Origin: Viridibacillus arvi
GTDB taxonomy: Bacteria; Bacillota; Bacilli; Bacillales_A; Planococcaceae
Assembly: GCF_001274945.1 (NCBI RefSeq)
Contig: NZ_LILB01000001.1
Span: forward strand, 1 to 64,000
Length of the DNA: 64,000 nucleotides
Direction of reading: 5' to 3'
The translations under genes and the position numbers were made by a program. The notes beneath the pieces were generated by a model, which saw nothing but the letters and a program-made list of their open reading frames with translations, had not been told where the DNA came from and made no database searches. Positions within the stretch are counted from its first letter, which is position 1. Each line of letters opens with the position of its first letter. Positions 30,685 through 40,246 of the stretch are shown piece after piece.

Positions 30685-32412
30685 TTATATGATTGAGCGT
30701 TCTTTTTCCAATTTTTCAATGAGTTCATTAATATATTGGAGTACTTGTTGAGATGAGCTTTCAACCTCTATTAATGCTAATTCAGCATCGGAGATTTTAC
30801 CTGCGTTATAGGAAACAGCAGCTCGTTTTGCAGCTTCATGAACTTTTTGGTGATGTGAGTCTAACTCTATATAGGCCCTTTCTTTCCCGAACCTATCGCG
30901 TGCTTTTTCAGATGAGTACCATTTCCCTAGTCTGCAATCTCTATGTGAAGATACTTCATTTTTTTCGATTCTCTCTAGCCCTAAGAACATATTATAGACG
31001 CGCCATTTCCATAGAATGTGATCAGCTTTTGATAATTGTAATAGGGCATTACTTGATAGCTGTACATTATTATTTTCTACAATACTTAATCTGAAATGAT
31101 TAATCTCAGCACCTAGTTGATGGATACCAGCTGATGTTGCTTGTCCTAATTCGCGAATATCATCTTGCAAATCAGAAATTTGTACCATACGATGAGAGAC
31201 TTCATCTATTGCAGCAGCTTGTTGTTCTGATATTGCAGCTGTATTTGTTACATCTACATTAATCTCTTCGATAGCTTCTACGATTGAGGAAAGAAGGGGA
31301 AGAGAATCTTTTGCCTCATTTGTTGCTTCTTTTATAATAGTCGTTGTTTGGGAAATCGATGTTGCTACATTACTTGAATAACTTTTCAGATGTTGTACGT
31401 TTGAAGAGACTTCTCCTAATGCTGATACAGTGTTTTCAGCGAGCTTACGAACTTCTTGAGCAACAACAGCAAAGCCTTTTCCGTGTTCACCTGCACGTGC
31501 TGCTTCTATAGAAGCATTTAGAGCAAGAAGATTTGTTTGATCAGCAATCTCTTTTATTAAAGTTACTACATTCTCGATATCATTGACTCGTTTTTGTAAT
31601 TCACTGAATGATTCTACAATCGAAGTGAAGGTTTCTTCCGTTTTGAAGATTTCATTTAATGCTAAGTCAATGGTGTTTTTACTATTTGTTGCATATTTGA
31701 CAGAGTCAGCTGTTTTTTCAGAAATACGGGCGGATGTTTTAGCTACTTCAGTAATGGAAGCAGTAATCTGTTCTGTTGCAGCCGTGGATGATTGAATTTC
31801 TTCGTTTTGACGATCCAAACTATATACAAGGTCTTTCATATACATAATTTGTGAGTTCGTATCCATTAAAGCTGAAACTTCACTAACTGCATGTTCAATC
31901 ATTCTTTCTGTTGCTACCTCAAATAATAGTTCTTGATCGATATTCACAGCACCTTGAAATGAACGCATCAAGTCGAATGCTTTGGCAGGTTTGTACCCAA
32001 AGTTATACAATATGTGTGTAGTCACATAAAAAGCAAATTGATTGAAGATAACAATGGTTTTACCTGGTTCAAGTTTATGATGCCTAAATAAGTAGAAGAA
32101 ACGAACAGTTTCATCTACGTACTTTTCATCTCTAGGATGTAAAAAGAATGCATTTAAGTATTTTTCTATATATTGATTAGAAATTGGATTATGTTTATTT
32201 GGCGCAATTTCTTCTAAGTATTTTGTGAAAATATCACGCATGGAAGGTGTACATTCCATTAATTTTGAATACAGCTCTTTTAAGTTTTCTTCATCTCTTT
32301 TATGGAAATTATTAAATGCTAATGTATCTTTAAACCTCCCAACGGTATTGATATCAGTTCCTCTTTGGAGAAGCTGAGCCATTTCTAATTTGGGTCTAAT
32401 AGTAGCAAACAT
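30685..32412 (-). CDS. Soluble chemoreceptor: globin-like sensor, MCP signalling domain, CZB domain
   Basis: 575 residues with no membrane segment. Residues about 20-190 look like the globin-coupled-sensor domain of HemAT-type aerotaxis receptors (all helical; candidate haem ligands H111/H112 in FRHHKLEPG, not verified). Residues about 200-450 are the MCP coiled coil, with the kinase-contact tip [21 protein letters not shown] and [16 protein letters not shown]. The C-terminal 100 residues form a CZB zinc-binding domain: His in HILWKW, Cys in CRLGKWY and two His in HHQKVHEA. It should sit in the cytoplasm with CheA/CheW, reading oxygen or redox and zinc-thiolate oxidation. GGGGG lies before the ATG. 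Monocistronic. Confidence 0.85.
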   Translation of the reverse strand: MFATIRPKLEMAQLLQRGTDINTVGRFKDTLAFNNFHKRDEENLKELYSKLMECTPSMRDIFTKYLEEIAPNKHNPISNQYIEKYLNAFFLHPRDEKYVDETVRFFYLFRHHKLEPGKTIVIFNQFAFYVTTHILYNFGYKPAKAFDLMRSFQGAVNIDQELLFEVATERMIEHAVSEVSALMDTNSQIMYMKDLVYSLDRQNEEIQSSTAATEQITASITEVAKTSARISEKTADSVKYATNSKNTIDLALNEIFKTEETFTSIVESFSELQKRVNDIENVVTLIKEIADQTNLLALNASIEAARAGEHGKGFAVVAQEVRKLAENTVSALGEVSSNVQHLKSYSSNVATSISQTTTIIKEATNEAKDSLPLLSSIVEAIEEINVDVTNTAAISEQQAAAIDEVSHRMVQISDLQDDIRELGQATSAGIHQLGAEINHFRLSIVENNNVQLSSNALLQLSKADHILWKWRVYNMFLGLERIEKNEVSSHRDCRLGKWYSSEKARDRFGKERAYIELDSHHQKVHEAAKRAAVSYNAGKISDAELALIEVESSSQQVLQYINELIEKLEKERSII

Positions 32413-32538
32413 CCGTATCCCCCTATGTTAAAATGTTGTATTTTTATAGTAATTTTAGCACATTAACAGTAGGGAATAAAGGCACAAAAGAAGGTTTCGG
32501 TAGAATATTCAAAATACAAATAAAAGGATTTGAAAAAT

Positions 32539-32826
32539 ATGTATAAAATAATTTATATGAAAGCGGATTATGAGCCGTGGTGGCAATTTGAAGGTTGGGA
32601 AGAACATATTATTGAAGAAAATGTATTTGAAATTAAAGAAGAAGCAGAGCATTATTTGATTAAGACTTTACAAATTTTCAAAGAAAAGTATGATCACGAC
32701 GCTAGTAAAAAAGAACGATTCTGGGCATTTTGGTCTGATGATGAAGTTGGGTTTTGTGAAGCTTGTGATGAAGATATCCAAACTTATCACGGTATTATTT
32801 GGTTAGATGAGAAAAATCAACCTTAA
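32539..32826 (+). CDS. DUF1033 family protein
   Basis: 95 residues from ATG 32539 (AAAAGGA 10 nt upstream); a TTG at 32530 would add three. It is soluble and acidic, with the family's opening MYKIIYMKADYEPWWQFEGW, a central helix (EEAEHYLIKTLQIFKEKY), then FWAFWSDDEVGFCEACDED and a closing strand HGIIWLDE. DUF1033 is widespread in Firmicutes and its role is unknown. It stands alone, directly upstream of the cold-shock gene promoter, which overlaps no part of it. Confidence 0.85.
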   Translation: MYKIIYMKADYEPWWQFEGWEEHIIEENVFEIKEEAEHYLIKTLQIFKEKYDHDASKKERFWAFWSDDEVGFCEACDEDIQTYHGIIWLDEKNQP

Positions 32827-32861
32827 ATATAAGAATATTTACCAAAAATCATGAACATTCA

Positions 32862-32890
32862 TTGACAAAACTTCCAGCTGTACGTATAAT
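32862..32890 (+). promoter_or_regulatory. Consensus sigma-A promoter of the cold-shock gene
   Basis: TTGACA (32862-32867), 17-nt spacer, TATAAT (32885-32890): a perfect match. Transcription should start near 32897, giving a leader of about 150 nt. Confidence 0.92.
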
Positions 32891-32929
32891 TATCTTAACA
32901 ATTGAAATTGATTAACCGCAACTCGCATT

Positions 32930-32981
32930 CACATATTCCATGAAGTGATCGGCAGTAGTTCGGTACTTTATGGAATATGTG
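32930..32981 (+). promoter_or_regulatory. Long hairpin in the cold-shock mRNA leader
   Basis: CACATATTCCATGAAGT (32930-32946) pairs with ACTTTATGGAATATGTG (32965-32981), 17 bp with one G-U, loop 18 nt. Cold-shock mRNAs commonly carry structured leaders that switch fold in the cold. Confidence 0.75.
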
Positions 32982-33044
32982 AATTTTTGATTTCGGTCAT
33001 TAATTGCATATTGTCTACATTTATTTTTTTGGAGGTTTTCTCAC

Positions 33045-33245
33045 ATGAAACAAGGTACAGTAAAATGGTTTAACTCAGAAAAAGGCTTCGGTTTTATCGA
33101 AGTTGAAGGCGAAAACGACGTATTCGTACACTTCAGCGCTATCCAAGGTGATGGCTTCAAAACTCTTGACGAAGGTCAAAAAGTTGAGTTTGAAGTAGTT
33201 GAAGGTAACCGCGGACCACAAGCAGCTAACGTTACTAAACTTTAA
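33045..33245 (+). CDS. Cold-shock protein (CspA/CspB family)
   Basis: 66 residues, exactly one cold-shock OB domain: [27 protein letters not shown] contains RNP1 (KGFGFI) and RNP2 (VFVHF), and [14 protein letters not shown] is the canonical end. It binds single-stranded nucleic acid and acts as an RNA chaperone that keeps mRNA unfolded. TTTTTTTGGAGG precedes the ATG. The consensus promoter and 150-nt structured leader imply high, post-transcriptionally tuned expression. Confidence 0.97.
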   Translation: MKQGTVKWFNSEKGFGFIEVEGENDVFVHFSAIQGDGFKTLDEGQKVEFEVVEGNRGPQAANVTKL

Positions 33246-33256
33246 TATTAGCTAAT

Positions 33257-33289
33257 AAAAAGGAATATCTTTCGGGATATTCCTTTTTT
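33257..33289 (+). terminator. Intrinsic terminator of csp
   Basis: AAAAAGGAATATC pairs with GATATTCCTTTTT around a TTTCG-type loop. Confidence 0.93.
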
Positions 33290-33506
33290 CAGTTCTTCTT
33301 TATGTAGATAGTATGTATTCTTTGAAAAATATGTAATGGAAAAGCTTCTGTTGCTAGTATAAGTTTAAATGAGTGAAATAATACATTATTGCAAATTATT
33401 TTTGGAATAAGATTTCTAAGGATGTTAATAGTACCGTAGAAGCGATAGTCTATATTAAATCGTACTTAACATGTTATACTAATTTAATCAAATAGGAGGT
33501 GGCGTT

Positions 33507-33878
33507 ATGATTAATAAAATTGGACAAGTAATGCTATATGTAAATGATGTTGAGGCAGTTGCAACTTTTTGGGAGGATAAATTAAACTTTGTTGTTCGAC
33601 AAAAAAGCAACGAACCATTATCGGTAGAACTTGCACCTACTGAAGACAGTGAGACTAGTTTTGTTTTACATGATAAAGAATTTATAGCTAAGATGAGTCC
33701 GGAATTGCATTTAGGTACACCATCTATTTTGCTTTATACAAATGATCTTGAAAAAGACTATCAAATTTTACAAGAAAAAGGCGTAAAAGTAGGAGCAATC
33801 GTTGAATTACCTCATGGAAAAGTCTTTAACTTTGCAGATGTTGAAGAGAATTACTTTGCTGTAATTGAACCGAAATAA
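33507..33878 (+). CDS. VOC-superfamily (glyoxalase/bleomycin-resistance fold) protein
   Basis: 123 residues: two beta-alpha-beta-beta-beta modules, the first from IGQVMLYVNDVEAVATFWED to SFVLHDK, the second from PSILLYTNDLEKDYQILQEKG to NYFAVIEPK. A terminal Glu (AVIEP) is a possible metal ligand, but the first-module metal His is replaced (GQVMLYV), so catalysis is doubtful; binding or resistance roles are possible. AGGAGGTGG precedes the ATG. Monocistronic. Confidence 0.85.
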   Translation: MINKIGQVMLYVNDVEAVATFWEDKLNFVVRQKSNEPLSVELAPTEDSETSFVLHDKEFIAKMSPELHLGTPSILLYTNDLEKDYQILQEKGVKVGAIVELPHGKVFNFADVEENYFAVIEPK

Positions 33879-34222
33879 TTCCTAACTAAACGCCATTTAT
33901 ACAATAGAGATGTGTACACTAAAAATAGTGAAATCATATCACTAGTAGTCAGGATTCACGATTTTATCACATCATCAGAATTATTGTCATGGAAGCGATA
34001 AATCTTGTCTTCTGATAATCTATAAAGACCAAAAACACATATTAGCTAATATGTGTTTTTTCTTTTTATGGACTTGTTAATAAGAGCTTAAACAAAGTTA
34101 TCAGTATTTAATGGAACAAGATAAATAAAACAAGCCAAAATAATTTCGTGACCCAGCTCGTTCATATGAAAAATTTTATTCAATACATACATTTTTATTA
34201 TTGTTTCTAGGTCTATTTCTTG
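33879..34222. other. Gene-free stretch between convergent genes
   Basis: Holds the strong terminator at 34031-34062 and otherwise only AT-rich DNA; no RBS-led frame. Confidence 0.6.
34031..34062. terminator. Bidirectional terminator
   Basis: AAAAACACATATTAG is complementary to CTAATATGTGTTTTT with almost no loop; shared by the VOC gene (+) and the kyn operon (-). Confidence 0.85.
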
Positions 34223-34849
34223 TTAGGGTAATTTTTTCAATACAGCACGTACAGGACTTCCATCTGCTTCAACCAATGGGAGTGGGAGGGCTGCCAACTC
34301 ATAATTACCTGGTCCAATACCATCTAATATAAGCCCCTCCAAAATGTGAATATTATGACCAGCAAGTTCATGATGGGCAGACAATTCTTTACTTTCAAGT
34401 GGATCTACTGAAGGTAAATCAAGGCCAATAAGACGAACACCAAGTTCTGAAAGATATGCCGCTAATTCTGGTTGGATATGAGGAATGGTTTGTGGAAAAA
34501 CGCTTCGATTCTTCCATGCATCTGTGCGAATTAACAGTCGTGTCACGCCTTGTAAATCAAAATTGGATAATTCATTGACGCCAATGCTAGTTTTGTTTGG
34601 TAAATGGATGACTTGTGCATTCCCTATATATAAATCGAGATCCAGATCAATTACTCTTTTTCCGTCGTTATCAAAATGAAAAGGTGCATCGATATGAGTA
34701 CCCGTGTGTAGACTCATATTGATTTGACCTACATTGACAGATCCACTGTCATTTTTACTCCAGTTGATTTTGTATGAAAATGGAGTATCTCCTGGCCATA
34801 CTGCAACGTTTTTATCAAGACGTTGTGAAATATCAATCCATAAACCCAT
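34223..34849 (-). CDS. kynB: Kynurenine formamidase (arylformamidase)
   Basis: 208 residues from ATG 34849 (GGAGGT 7 nt upstream). The cyclase-family metal motif HTGTHIDAPFHF is intact, with WPGDTPF upstream and LDLPSVDPLESKELSAHH downstream supplying further ligands. It hydrolyses N-formylkynurenine to kynurenine plus formate in the cytoplasm. It is third in the kynU-kynA-kynB operon, which converts tryptophan to anthranilate and alanine: KynA opens the indole ring, KynB deformylates, KynU cleaves. Confidence 0.95.
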   Translation of the reverse strand: MGLWIDISQRLDKNVAVWPGDTPFSYKINWSKNDSGSVNVGQINMSLHTGTHIDAPFHFDNDGKRVIDLDLDLYIGNAQVIHLPNKTSIGVNELSNFDLQGVTRLLIRTDAWKNRSVFPQTIPHIQPELAAYLSELGVRLIGLDLPSVDPLESKELSAHHELAGHNIHILEGLILDGIGPGNYELAALPLPLVEADGSPVRAVLKKLP

Positions 34850-34924
34850 GTATCTTACCTCCATCTCTTTTGGCTATTATTCTCTTTGACGTTCTTTTAA
34901 AAGAAAAATCTACTTTATTTCTTT

Positions 34925-35779
34925 TTATAACTTTGTTCTTAAACTCCATAGTTCTGGGAAAAATTGTTGATCCAGTACTCTTTTTAAATATGTAACACCT
35001 GATGATCCACCGGTACCTTGTTTATGACCAATAATTCTTTCTACTGTACTTACATGATTAAAGCGCCATAATTGCTGTTGATTGCCAATGTCTACTAACT
35101 TCTCAGCCAATTCATATAAGTCCCAATATTGCTCGACATCGCGATAAACTGTCAGCCATGCCTCTTCGACACTAGTATTTGGTTCATATTTTTGTGAAAA
35201 ATCCCTGCTAATAGCTTCTTGGTCAATAGGTAACCCACGTGCCACAAGGGCATTAATCGCAGCGTCATAAATACTTGGCTCATGAAGGGCCTGCAGCATT
35301 TGCTCAGATAGTTCTTTCTGATGTTGATAGACTGATAGCATATGGACGTTTTTGTTTCCTAATGCAAATTCAATTAAACGATTTTGATAAGATTGAAATC
35401 CAGAAGATTGGCCGAGTTTATCCCTAAATTCCATGTATTCAGAAGGTGTCAAAGTTGAGAGGACACTCCATGATTGAATCAATTGCTGTTGAATTCTCGA
35501 AACGCGCGATAACATTTTAAATGATGGTTCCAGCTTATTTTGGCGTATACACTCAGTAGCAGCTGCCAACTCATGTAAAATGAGCTTCATCCATAACTCA
35601 CTTGTTTGATGGATAATGATGAAAAGCATTTCATCGTGATGGTCGGAAAGTCTATACTGACTTGATAAAATTTTATCAAGGTGGAGATAATCTCCGTAAG
35701 ACATCGATTTTTGAAAATCAGTTTGAATTTCTTTCTCTAGCCCAGTTATTGTTTGTTCGTTGTTATCCTTATTCTTCAT
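34925..35779 (-). CDS. kynA: Tryptophan 2,3-dioxygenase
   Basis: 284 residues, full length for bacterial [17 protein letters not shown], the [18 protein letters not shown] segment (distal pocket and substrate contacts) and [22 protein letters not shown] (proximal haem His and carboxylate-binding loop) are all present. It uses O2 and ferrous haem to open the indole ring of L-tryptophan. GAGGGGAT precedes the ATG. It lies 201 nt after kynU and 75 nt before kynB, on the same strand. Confidence 0.96.
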   Translation of the reverse strand: MKNKDNNEQTITGLEKEIQTDFQKSMSYGDYLHLDKILSSQYRLSDHHDEMLFIIIHQTSELWMKLILHELAAATECIRQNKLEPSFKMLSRVSRIQQQLIQSWSVLSTLTPSEYMEFRDKLGQSSGFQSYQNRLIEFALGNKNVHMLSVYQHQKELSEQMLQALHEPSIYDAAINALVARGLPIDQEAISRDFSQKYEPNTSVEEAWLTVYRDVEQYWDLYELAEKLVDIGNQQQLWRFNHVSTVERIIGHKQGTGGSSGVTYLKRVLDQQFFPELWSLRTKL

Positions 35780-35980
35780 TCTGCGATCCCCTCACTTTTC
35801 ATATATAAATCGCTTCCCAACATTCTATTCTATTTTTTTTCATCTATAGAATCTTCCGCTACAATAATCAGCATTTCTTCTTTTCAAATAAAATAGGGGA
35901 CAAGTAAAAATAGTAACGGAAGAATCCCGAATTGAAGCATGACTTAGAAATTTGTAAACTGTCCTTTGATGGATATCACG

Positions 35981-37258
35981 TTATGCAATAACTTCTCGTT
36001 CATTCTTGAATTTTTCATATTTTTTTTCAGACATGATATTCTTGAGTATTTGTATCACTTTCCAAACTTCTGCGTAGGAAGTATATAATGCAACTGGAGC
36101 AAGACGAATGATGTTAGGTGCTCGGAAATCTGGAATGACACCGTTTTCTTTCAATGCCTTACAAATGCGGGCAGCTTCTTTATGCTCAAGGCTCACATGA
36201 CCTCCGCGACGTATGTCTTCTCTAGGAGTTCCAATGAAAAACCCCATGTTTTCCAACTCAAATTCCACTAAATCTATTAAATATTGATTGATTGTTAGAG
36301 ATTTTTCTCGAATATTCTCAATTCCTGCTTCTAAAAAAATATCTAAAGACCCAATCAAGGGTGCACAACTTAAAACATGAGGAGTTCCAATTTGGTACGC
36401 GCCTGCAGATTCTGCTTGTGTTAATGTATGTTCCATATCGAATTGTTTATCTTTTTTGGACCCGAACCATCCAGCCAATCCAGGCATCGTGCCAAAATGT
36501 TTTCGATTCACATATAAGCCCCCAACTGCACCAGGGCCGCCATTTAAGTGTTTATAATTGCACCAATACGCAAAGTCAACACCCCATTCACTGAATAAAT
36601 GTGGGATTGCACCAATAGAATGACATCCATCAAATCCGATCATGATTCCTCTTTTATGTGCTTCCTCAGTTAAACGCTTCAAATCCAATATTTGACCACT
36701 GCGATAAAGAACTGTAGGTAAAATGATCAGAGCGATGTCATCGGTCATTGCTTCGATAATGTCACCCTCATCGAGAAATCGGCCATCGCGACTTTTTACA
36801 CGAATGAGATTGGTTTGCGGATCGTATCCATGGATAGAGAGTTGACTTTGAAGAGCATAAATATCAGTAGGAAAAGTTAGTTCATCTGCTAAAATTTTTG
36901 TGCGTATTCCTTCCGGCTTATAAAAAGTAGCTACAAGTTGATGCAGATTTACAGTTGTAGAGCCGGTTACAATGACTTCCTCGTGAGATGCGCCCACTAA
37001 TTGTGCAATCTTCTCAGCCAATTTCTCTGCCATGTAAAACCAAGGGTGATTCCCTTGATTCCATCCGTCAATCCCGTACTTTTTCCAATCCTCTAAAGAT
37101 TCCAAAAGAGTGCGCTCAGCTCTTTTCGAAAGAAGTCCCAATGAGTTTCCATCCATATAGATAGAATCTGGCTTTAAATAAAACTCTTCTCGAAAACTTT
37201 TAAGGATATCTTTCTCATCCAGTTGTTTTGCGTAATCCAAAGTGTATTTTGAAACCAT
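35981..37258 (-). CDS. kynU: Kynureninase
   Basis: 425 residues, fold-type I PLP enzyme. The PLP lysine is in [17 protein letters not shown], the ring-binding Asp in [14 protein letters not shown], and [16 protein letters not shown] is the phosphate-binding segment; [15 protein letters not shown] and GWFGSKKD are also typical. It hydrolyses kynurenine to anthranilate and alanine. It is the first gene of the operon (TAGGAGGATC before the ATG), divergent from a TetR-type gene, and its promoter overlaps a small palindrome. Confidence 0.96.
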   Translation of the reverse strand: MVSKYTLDYAKQLDEKDILKSFREEFYLKPDSIYMDGNSLGLLSKRAERTLLESLEDWKKYGIDGWNQGNHPWFYMAEKLAEKIAQLVGASHEEVIVTGSTTVNLHQLVATFYKPEGIRTKILADELTFPTDIYALQSQLSIHGYDPQTNLIRVKSRDGRFLDEGDIIEAMTDDIALIILPTVLYRSGQILDLKRLTEEAHKRGIMIGFDGCHSIGAIPHLFSEWGVDFAYWCNYKHLNGGPGAVGGLYVNRKHFGTMPGLAGWFGSKKDKQFDMEHTLTQAESAGAYQIGTPHVLSCAPLIGSLDIFLEAGIENIREKSLTINQYLIDLVEFELENMGFFIGTPREDIRRGGHVSLEHKEAARICKALKENGVIPDFRAPNIIRLAPVALYTSYAEVWKVIQILKNIMSEKKYEKFKNEREVIA

Positions 37259-37298
37259 AATGATCCTCCTAAATTGGTTTGCCTGAATATTCCAGAGA

Positions 37299-37328
37299 AT
37301 CGTACCAAAGAATATGACACAATGTCAA
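37299..37328 (-). promoter_or_regulatory. Candidate kyn promoter with overlapping operator
   Basis: On the minus strand TTGACA (37328-37323), 18 nt, TACGAT (37304-37299). TGACA-CAA-TGTCA (37315-37327) covers the -35 box and is a likely repressor site for the divergent TetR protein. Confidence 0.5.
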
Positions 37329-37436
37329 TAAGGTAATTCAGAAAATTATTAATATTAAATTATTTGAATATTTTTTCCAACAAATGTTTTTTATTTTGAA
37401 AAATTTAATTTATGCTAGAAATAAGGGGGAATAGGA

Positions 37437-38051
37437 ATGGATAATAGTAAAGTAGGGGATAAACGACATTTGCGCTCACTCATGACACGCCATAAGTTAT
37501 TAGAGGTTGCAAAGGAAATTTTTCTTGAAGAAGGATTTCAAGCTGCGGTTATTTCTCAAATGATTAAAAAGGCAAACATCGGTTATGGAACTGCTTATGT
37601 TCATTTTAAAGGAAAAGAAGATCTTTTAATTGTATTAATGGAGAATATCATGGAGCAATTTTATGAAATTGCAGAAACTTCTTTCTTTCCAAAATCAAAA
37701 GACGAAGCAAATCATATCATAAACAAACAAGCAAATGCATTTTTGAAAATGGCAGAAGCTGAGCGTAATATGATGCAAGTTTTTGAACAAGCTATTGGAA
37801 TATCAACGGTTATATCAGATAAATGGAAAGCAATTCGGATGAAGTTCATTCAGCGAATATCAAAGGATGTCGTATATGCACAGCAAAATGGACTGGCAAG
37901 AGCTGAACTAAACCATGAGCTTGTAGCAAAAGGGTGGTTTTTCACAAATGAAATGTATCTTTGGGAAATTGTTCGTAACGAACATCAAAGTTCTATCGAA
38001 GAAATTGCTCAAACCATCACGTCAGTTTACTTCGAAGGTTTGTATTTGTAA
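37437..38051 (+). CDS. TetR-family regulator, probable kyn repressor
   Basis: 204 residues. The HTH reads FQAAVISQMIKKANIGYGTAYVHFKGKEDLLIVLM after a first helix TRHKLLEVAKEIFLEEG; the C-terminal helical domain would bind a ligand and dimerise. AAGGGGGA precedes the ATG. It is divergent from kynU with 178 bp between; control of tryptophan catabolism, with kynurenine or tryptophan as inducer, is inferred from position only. Confidence 0.88.
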   Translation: MDNSKVGDKRHLRSLMTRHKLLEVAKEIFLEEGFQAAVISQMIKKANIGYGTAYVHFKGKEDLLIVLMENIMEQFYEIAETSFFPKSKDEANHIINKQANAFLKMAEAERNMMQVFEQAIGISTVISDKWKAIRMKFIQRISKDVVYAQQNGLARAELNHELVAKGWFFTNEMYLWEIVRNEHQSSIEEIAQTITSVYFEGLYL

Positions 38052-38132
38052 TTATATTGATAATGCTATATTTTGTAGTTCGAAAAAATCCATTATTATA
38101 CACACTTTTATTGAATAGGGGAGGGCTAATAA

Positions 38133-38423
38133 TTGTTCCTTTTTGCCGCAGTTATCATTTTGTTAGGTATTTATTTTTCAGTGATTTTCACTAAGAATCA
38201 ATCTTTAAAAAAGAAATATATTATTTGGGGATTAGTTACAATGTTCATTTTCACACCATTTGTAGGATGGTTTATTAGCATGTCTGTAGCAATAGCTGTT
38301 GGTGATGGATTCGCTGGTGTCGGTATGATGATGCTCCTCTTACCAATATTTTTTATTACAGGGTTAATTCTTACATTGATTGGTGTTTTCAAAAAGAGCG
38401 TTGTTACTCAGCAAATAGATTAA
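38133..38423 (+). CDS. Small membrane protein, three helices
   Basis: 96 residues from TTG 38133 (GGGGAGGG about 8 nt upstream). Hydrophobic helices at about 2-20, 31-53 and 63-86, with a basic loop KNQSLKKKY inside; the middle contains Gly-rich VGDGFAGVGMMM. No family recognised. It lies 82 nt after the TetR gene on the same strand and may share its transcript. Confidence 0.6.
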   Translation: MFLFAAVIILLGIYFSVIFTKNQSLKKKYIIWGLVTMFIFTPFVGWFISMSVAIAVGDGFAGVGMMMLLLPIFFITGLILTLIGVFKKSVVTQQID

Positions 38424-38580
38424 TGATATTTTATTTAAAGTTGTAAAGAGTTTAAACGGTGTATTTTACAGTGCTTTTTATATATTAGCCCTGTTTGACT
38501 TAATTGTTCTTTATAATCAAATTCTCAATTACTCTTTAATTTCGAGTAGAGAATAATCTAAAATCGTTTCTGTTTTAAGT

Positions 38581-38913
38581 TTATACGTAAGACTTAAAGT
38601 GCTTTAATTGATCTGTCGAAAGAATCGTACCATCAATTGTAGAATGCTCGGATGGCCCAAAATGGTCCTTATTATGAGGGTAAAAAATATAGACGACATT
38701 TGGTTCATCCGAAAAAATAACTCTTACCCAATCACTTGGAAGACCTGCAAAGTGCCATTTACATTCAATAGATTGTATAATTTACTTCTGATAAGACATA
38801 TCTTCTATCAAATAGTTTTCGATTCTTTTTTCATATAGTTGCTTTTTGATTAGGACTGTACAAATTGGAGCAAGAAACGCAATGATTAACGCAACTATCA
38901 AAAACTTTTTCAT
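38581..38913 (-). pseudogene. DUF3139 protein gene interrupted by TAA
   Basis: From ATG 38913 (GGAGGT 7 nt upstream) the frame gives a membrane-anchored start, MKKFLIVALIIAFLAPICTV, then LYEKRIENYLIEDMSYQK, a TAA at 38784-38782, and in the same frame IIQSIECKWHFAGLPSDWVR and VIFSDEPNVVYIFYPHNKDH, ending at 38581. The order anchor, 'yLiE', 'I-K-W-----LP--w-V-V-F-DEPNV-Y' is that of DUF3139. Only one base separates it from a complete 110-residue protein, so the loss is recent. Each half is too short to be picked up alone. Confidence 0.8.
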
Positions 38914-39142
38914 TTGATACCTCCATAAATAAATTCTTCCTAATTATTTTTAAGAACAGCTTTTCCGCCTTCTCTTTATTGATATTATTTCTACAAGCAT
39001 TCTCGAAAACCTTTTTCTGCGTTCATTGTTCCTAATGGTTAAAAAGTGATAATAGACGTTCTTTATCTATAAGTCATAATTTATTGAAAATTTCAACTAT
39101 ACCATCTTAATTTGTGTATTATGGATATAAGAGGAAGTATAA

Positions 39143-39643
39143 ATGCGATTGACTATTAATTTTGACAAAGAGGTGATTATTATAAAAGTACAATTAAAAC
39201 CCGTAACGAGAGAAAATTGGGAAGAAGCATTGAGGTTAAGTGTTAAAAATGGACAGACGAATTTTGTGCCATCAGTTGCTGTCTCTCTTGCAAAAGTATA
39301 TATCAAACCAGATGGAGATTCCGTTGAATATATACCATTCGCAATTTATGATAATGAGCAAATGGTCGGCTTCATAATGCATGCTTATGAAGAAAATACG
39401 ACGGATATGTATTGGATAAACGGTTTTATAGTGGATAACAAATTTCAACGTCGAGGATATGGTAAAGCAGCATTAAATGAGATAGTTCAGTGGATAGCAA
39501 ATCGATTTGATATTTGTAAGGAGATACGTTTAACAGTCCATAAAGAAAATACAAATGCACGACATTTATATGAACAATACGGTTTTTTGCTTACAGGAGA
39601 AGTGTATGATGATGAGGATGTTATGTATCTACCTATTAAATAG
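39143..39643 (+). CDS. GNAT acetyltransferase (BltD/spermidine-acetyltransferase-like)
   Basis: 166 residues. The fold begins at VQLKPVTRENWEEALRLS, continues with FAIYDNEQMVGFIMHAY, YWINGFIVDNKFQRRGYGKAAL (acetyl-CoA loop Q-R-R-G-Y-G) and RLTVHKENTNARHLYEQYGF. ATG 39143 follows GAGGAAG, giving a 14-residue extension. A second RBS, AGAGGTG (39169-39175), stands 6 nt before ATA 39182, where relatives start; that codon probably was ATG. Relatives acetylate polyamines or related amines. Confidence 0.88.
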   Translation: MRLTINFDKEVIIIKVQLKPVTRENWEEALRLSVKNGQTNFVPSVAVSLAKVYIKPDGDSVEYIPFAIYDNEQMVGFIMHAYEENTTDMYWINGFIVDNKFQRRGYGKAALNEIVQWIANRFDICKEIRLTVHKENTNARHLYEQYGFLLTGEVYDDEDVMYLPIK

Positions 39644-39678
39644 ATATAATATATAAAATAATAAGGTGGTTAGAACTA

Positions 39679-40098
39679 TTGGTGAATAAAAAAGGCGTTA
39701 TTGTAATGACGCTCATTTCTGCAATCCTTTTTTGTTCTTTACTAGTCGTAAGTTCACTTACACCTATCTCTGATCTGGGCCCGAATGCCAATAAATTTGG
39801 CTCGGTAGGTATGTGGTTAGGCATGGTGATGATATTGTTCTGCTATCTATTACCTGTAATTCTATTATTAGCAGGAATAAATTCGATGAAGTTTTTTATG
39901 GCAATACTTTGTGGCTTTGGCATTTTAATATTTACGGCTACAATGGGAACAGTTTTAATCTTAGGATTTGTTCAAAATATCGTTCCTGAAATTTTTGGCG
40001 TAGTAGCGATCTGTTTAGCTGCAATAATTGTTAATATTAGCTGGTTTTTTGTAGCTTTTCGCCCCTCGAAAATCCGATTAGTTGTATCCAATGACTAG
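39679..40098 (+). CDS. DUF5391-like four-helix membrane protein
   Basis: 139 residues from TTG 39679 (or GTG 39682), AAGGTGG upstream. Four hydrophobic helices at about 7-27, 46-68, 73-95 and 103-126. The loop SSLTPISDLGPNANKFGSVGMW is the conserved feature I associate with DUF5391; function unknown. It follows the GNAT gene by 35 nt and may be cotranscribed with it. Confidence 0.65.
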   Translation: MVNKKGVIVMTLISAILFCSLLVVSSLTPISDLGPNANKFGSVGMWLGMVMILFCYLLPVILLLAGINSMKFFMAILCGFGILIFTATMGTVLILGFVQNIVPEIFGVVAICLAAIIVNISWFFVAFRPSKIRLVVSND

Positions 40099-40153
40099 GA
40101 GCTATTAGCTAACAGAGGTGGGATGAAATTATTATGAAAATTTCAATAATATG

Positions 40154-40206
40154 AATAAAGAGTATTTTTTGAATGATTTATTTCAAAACATACTCTTTAT
40201 TTTTTA
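40154..40206. terminator. Bidirectional terminator
   Basis: AATAAAGAGTAT and TTTTGAA pair with TTCAAAA and ATACTCTTTATT around 8 nt. Confidence 0.88.
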
Positions 40207-40246
40207 GATTGCTAGTATATACATAGTAATAAAATTGAAAAGGATG

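Noticed and set aside
38608-38838. 76-codon plus frame
   Set aside because: Antisense to the broken DUF3139 gene, which has the better RBS and family match.
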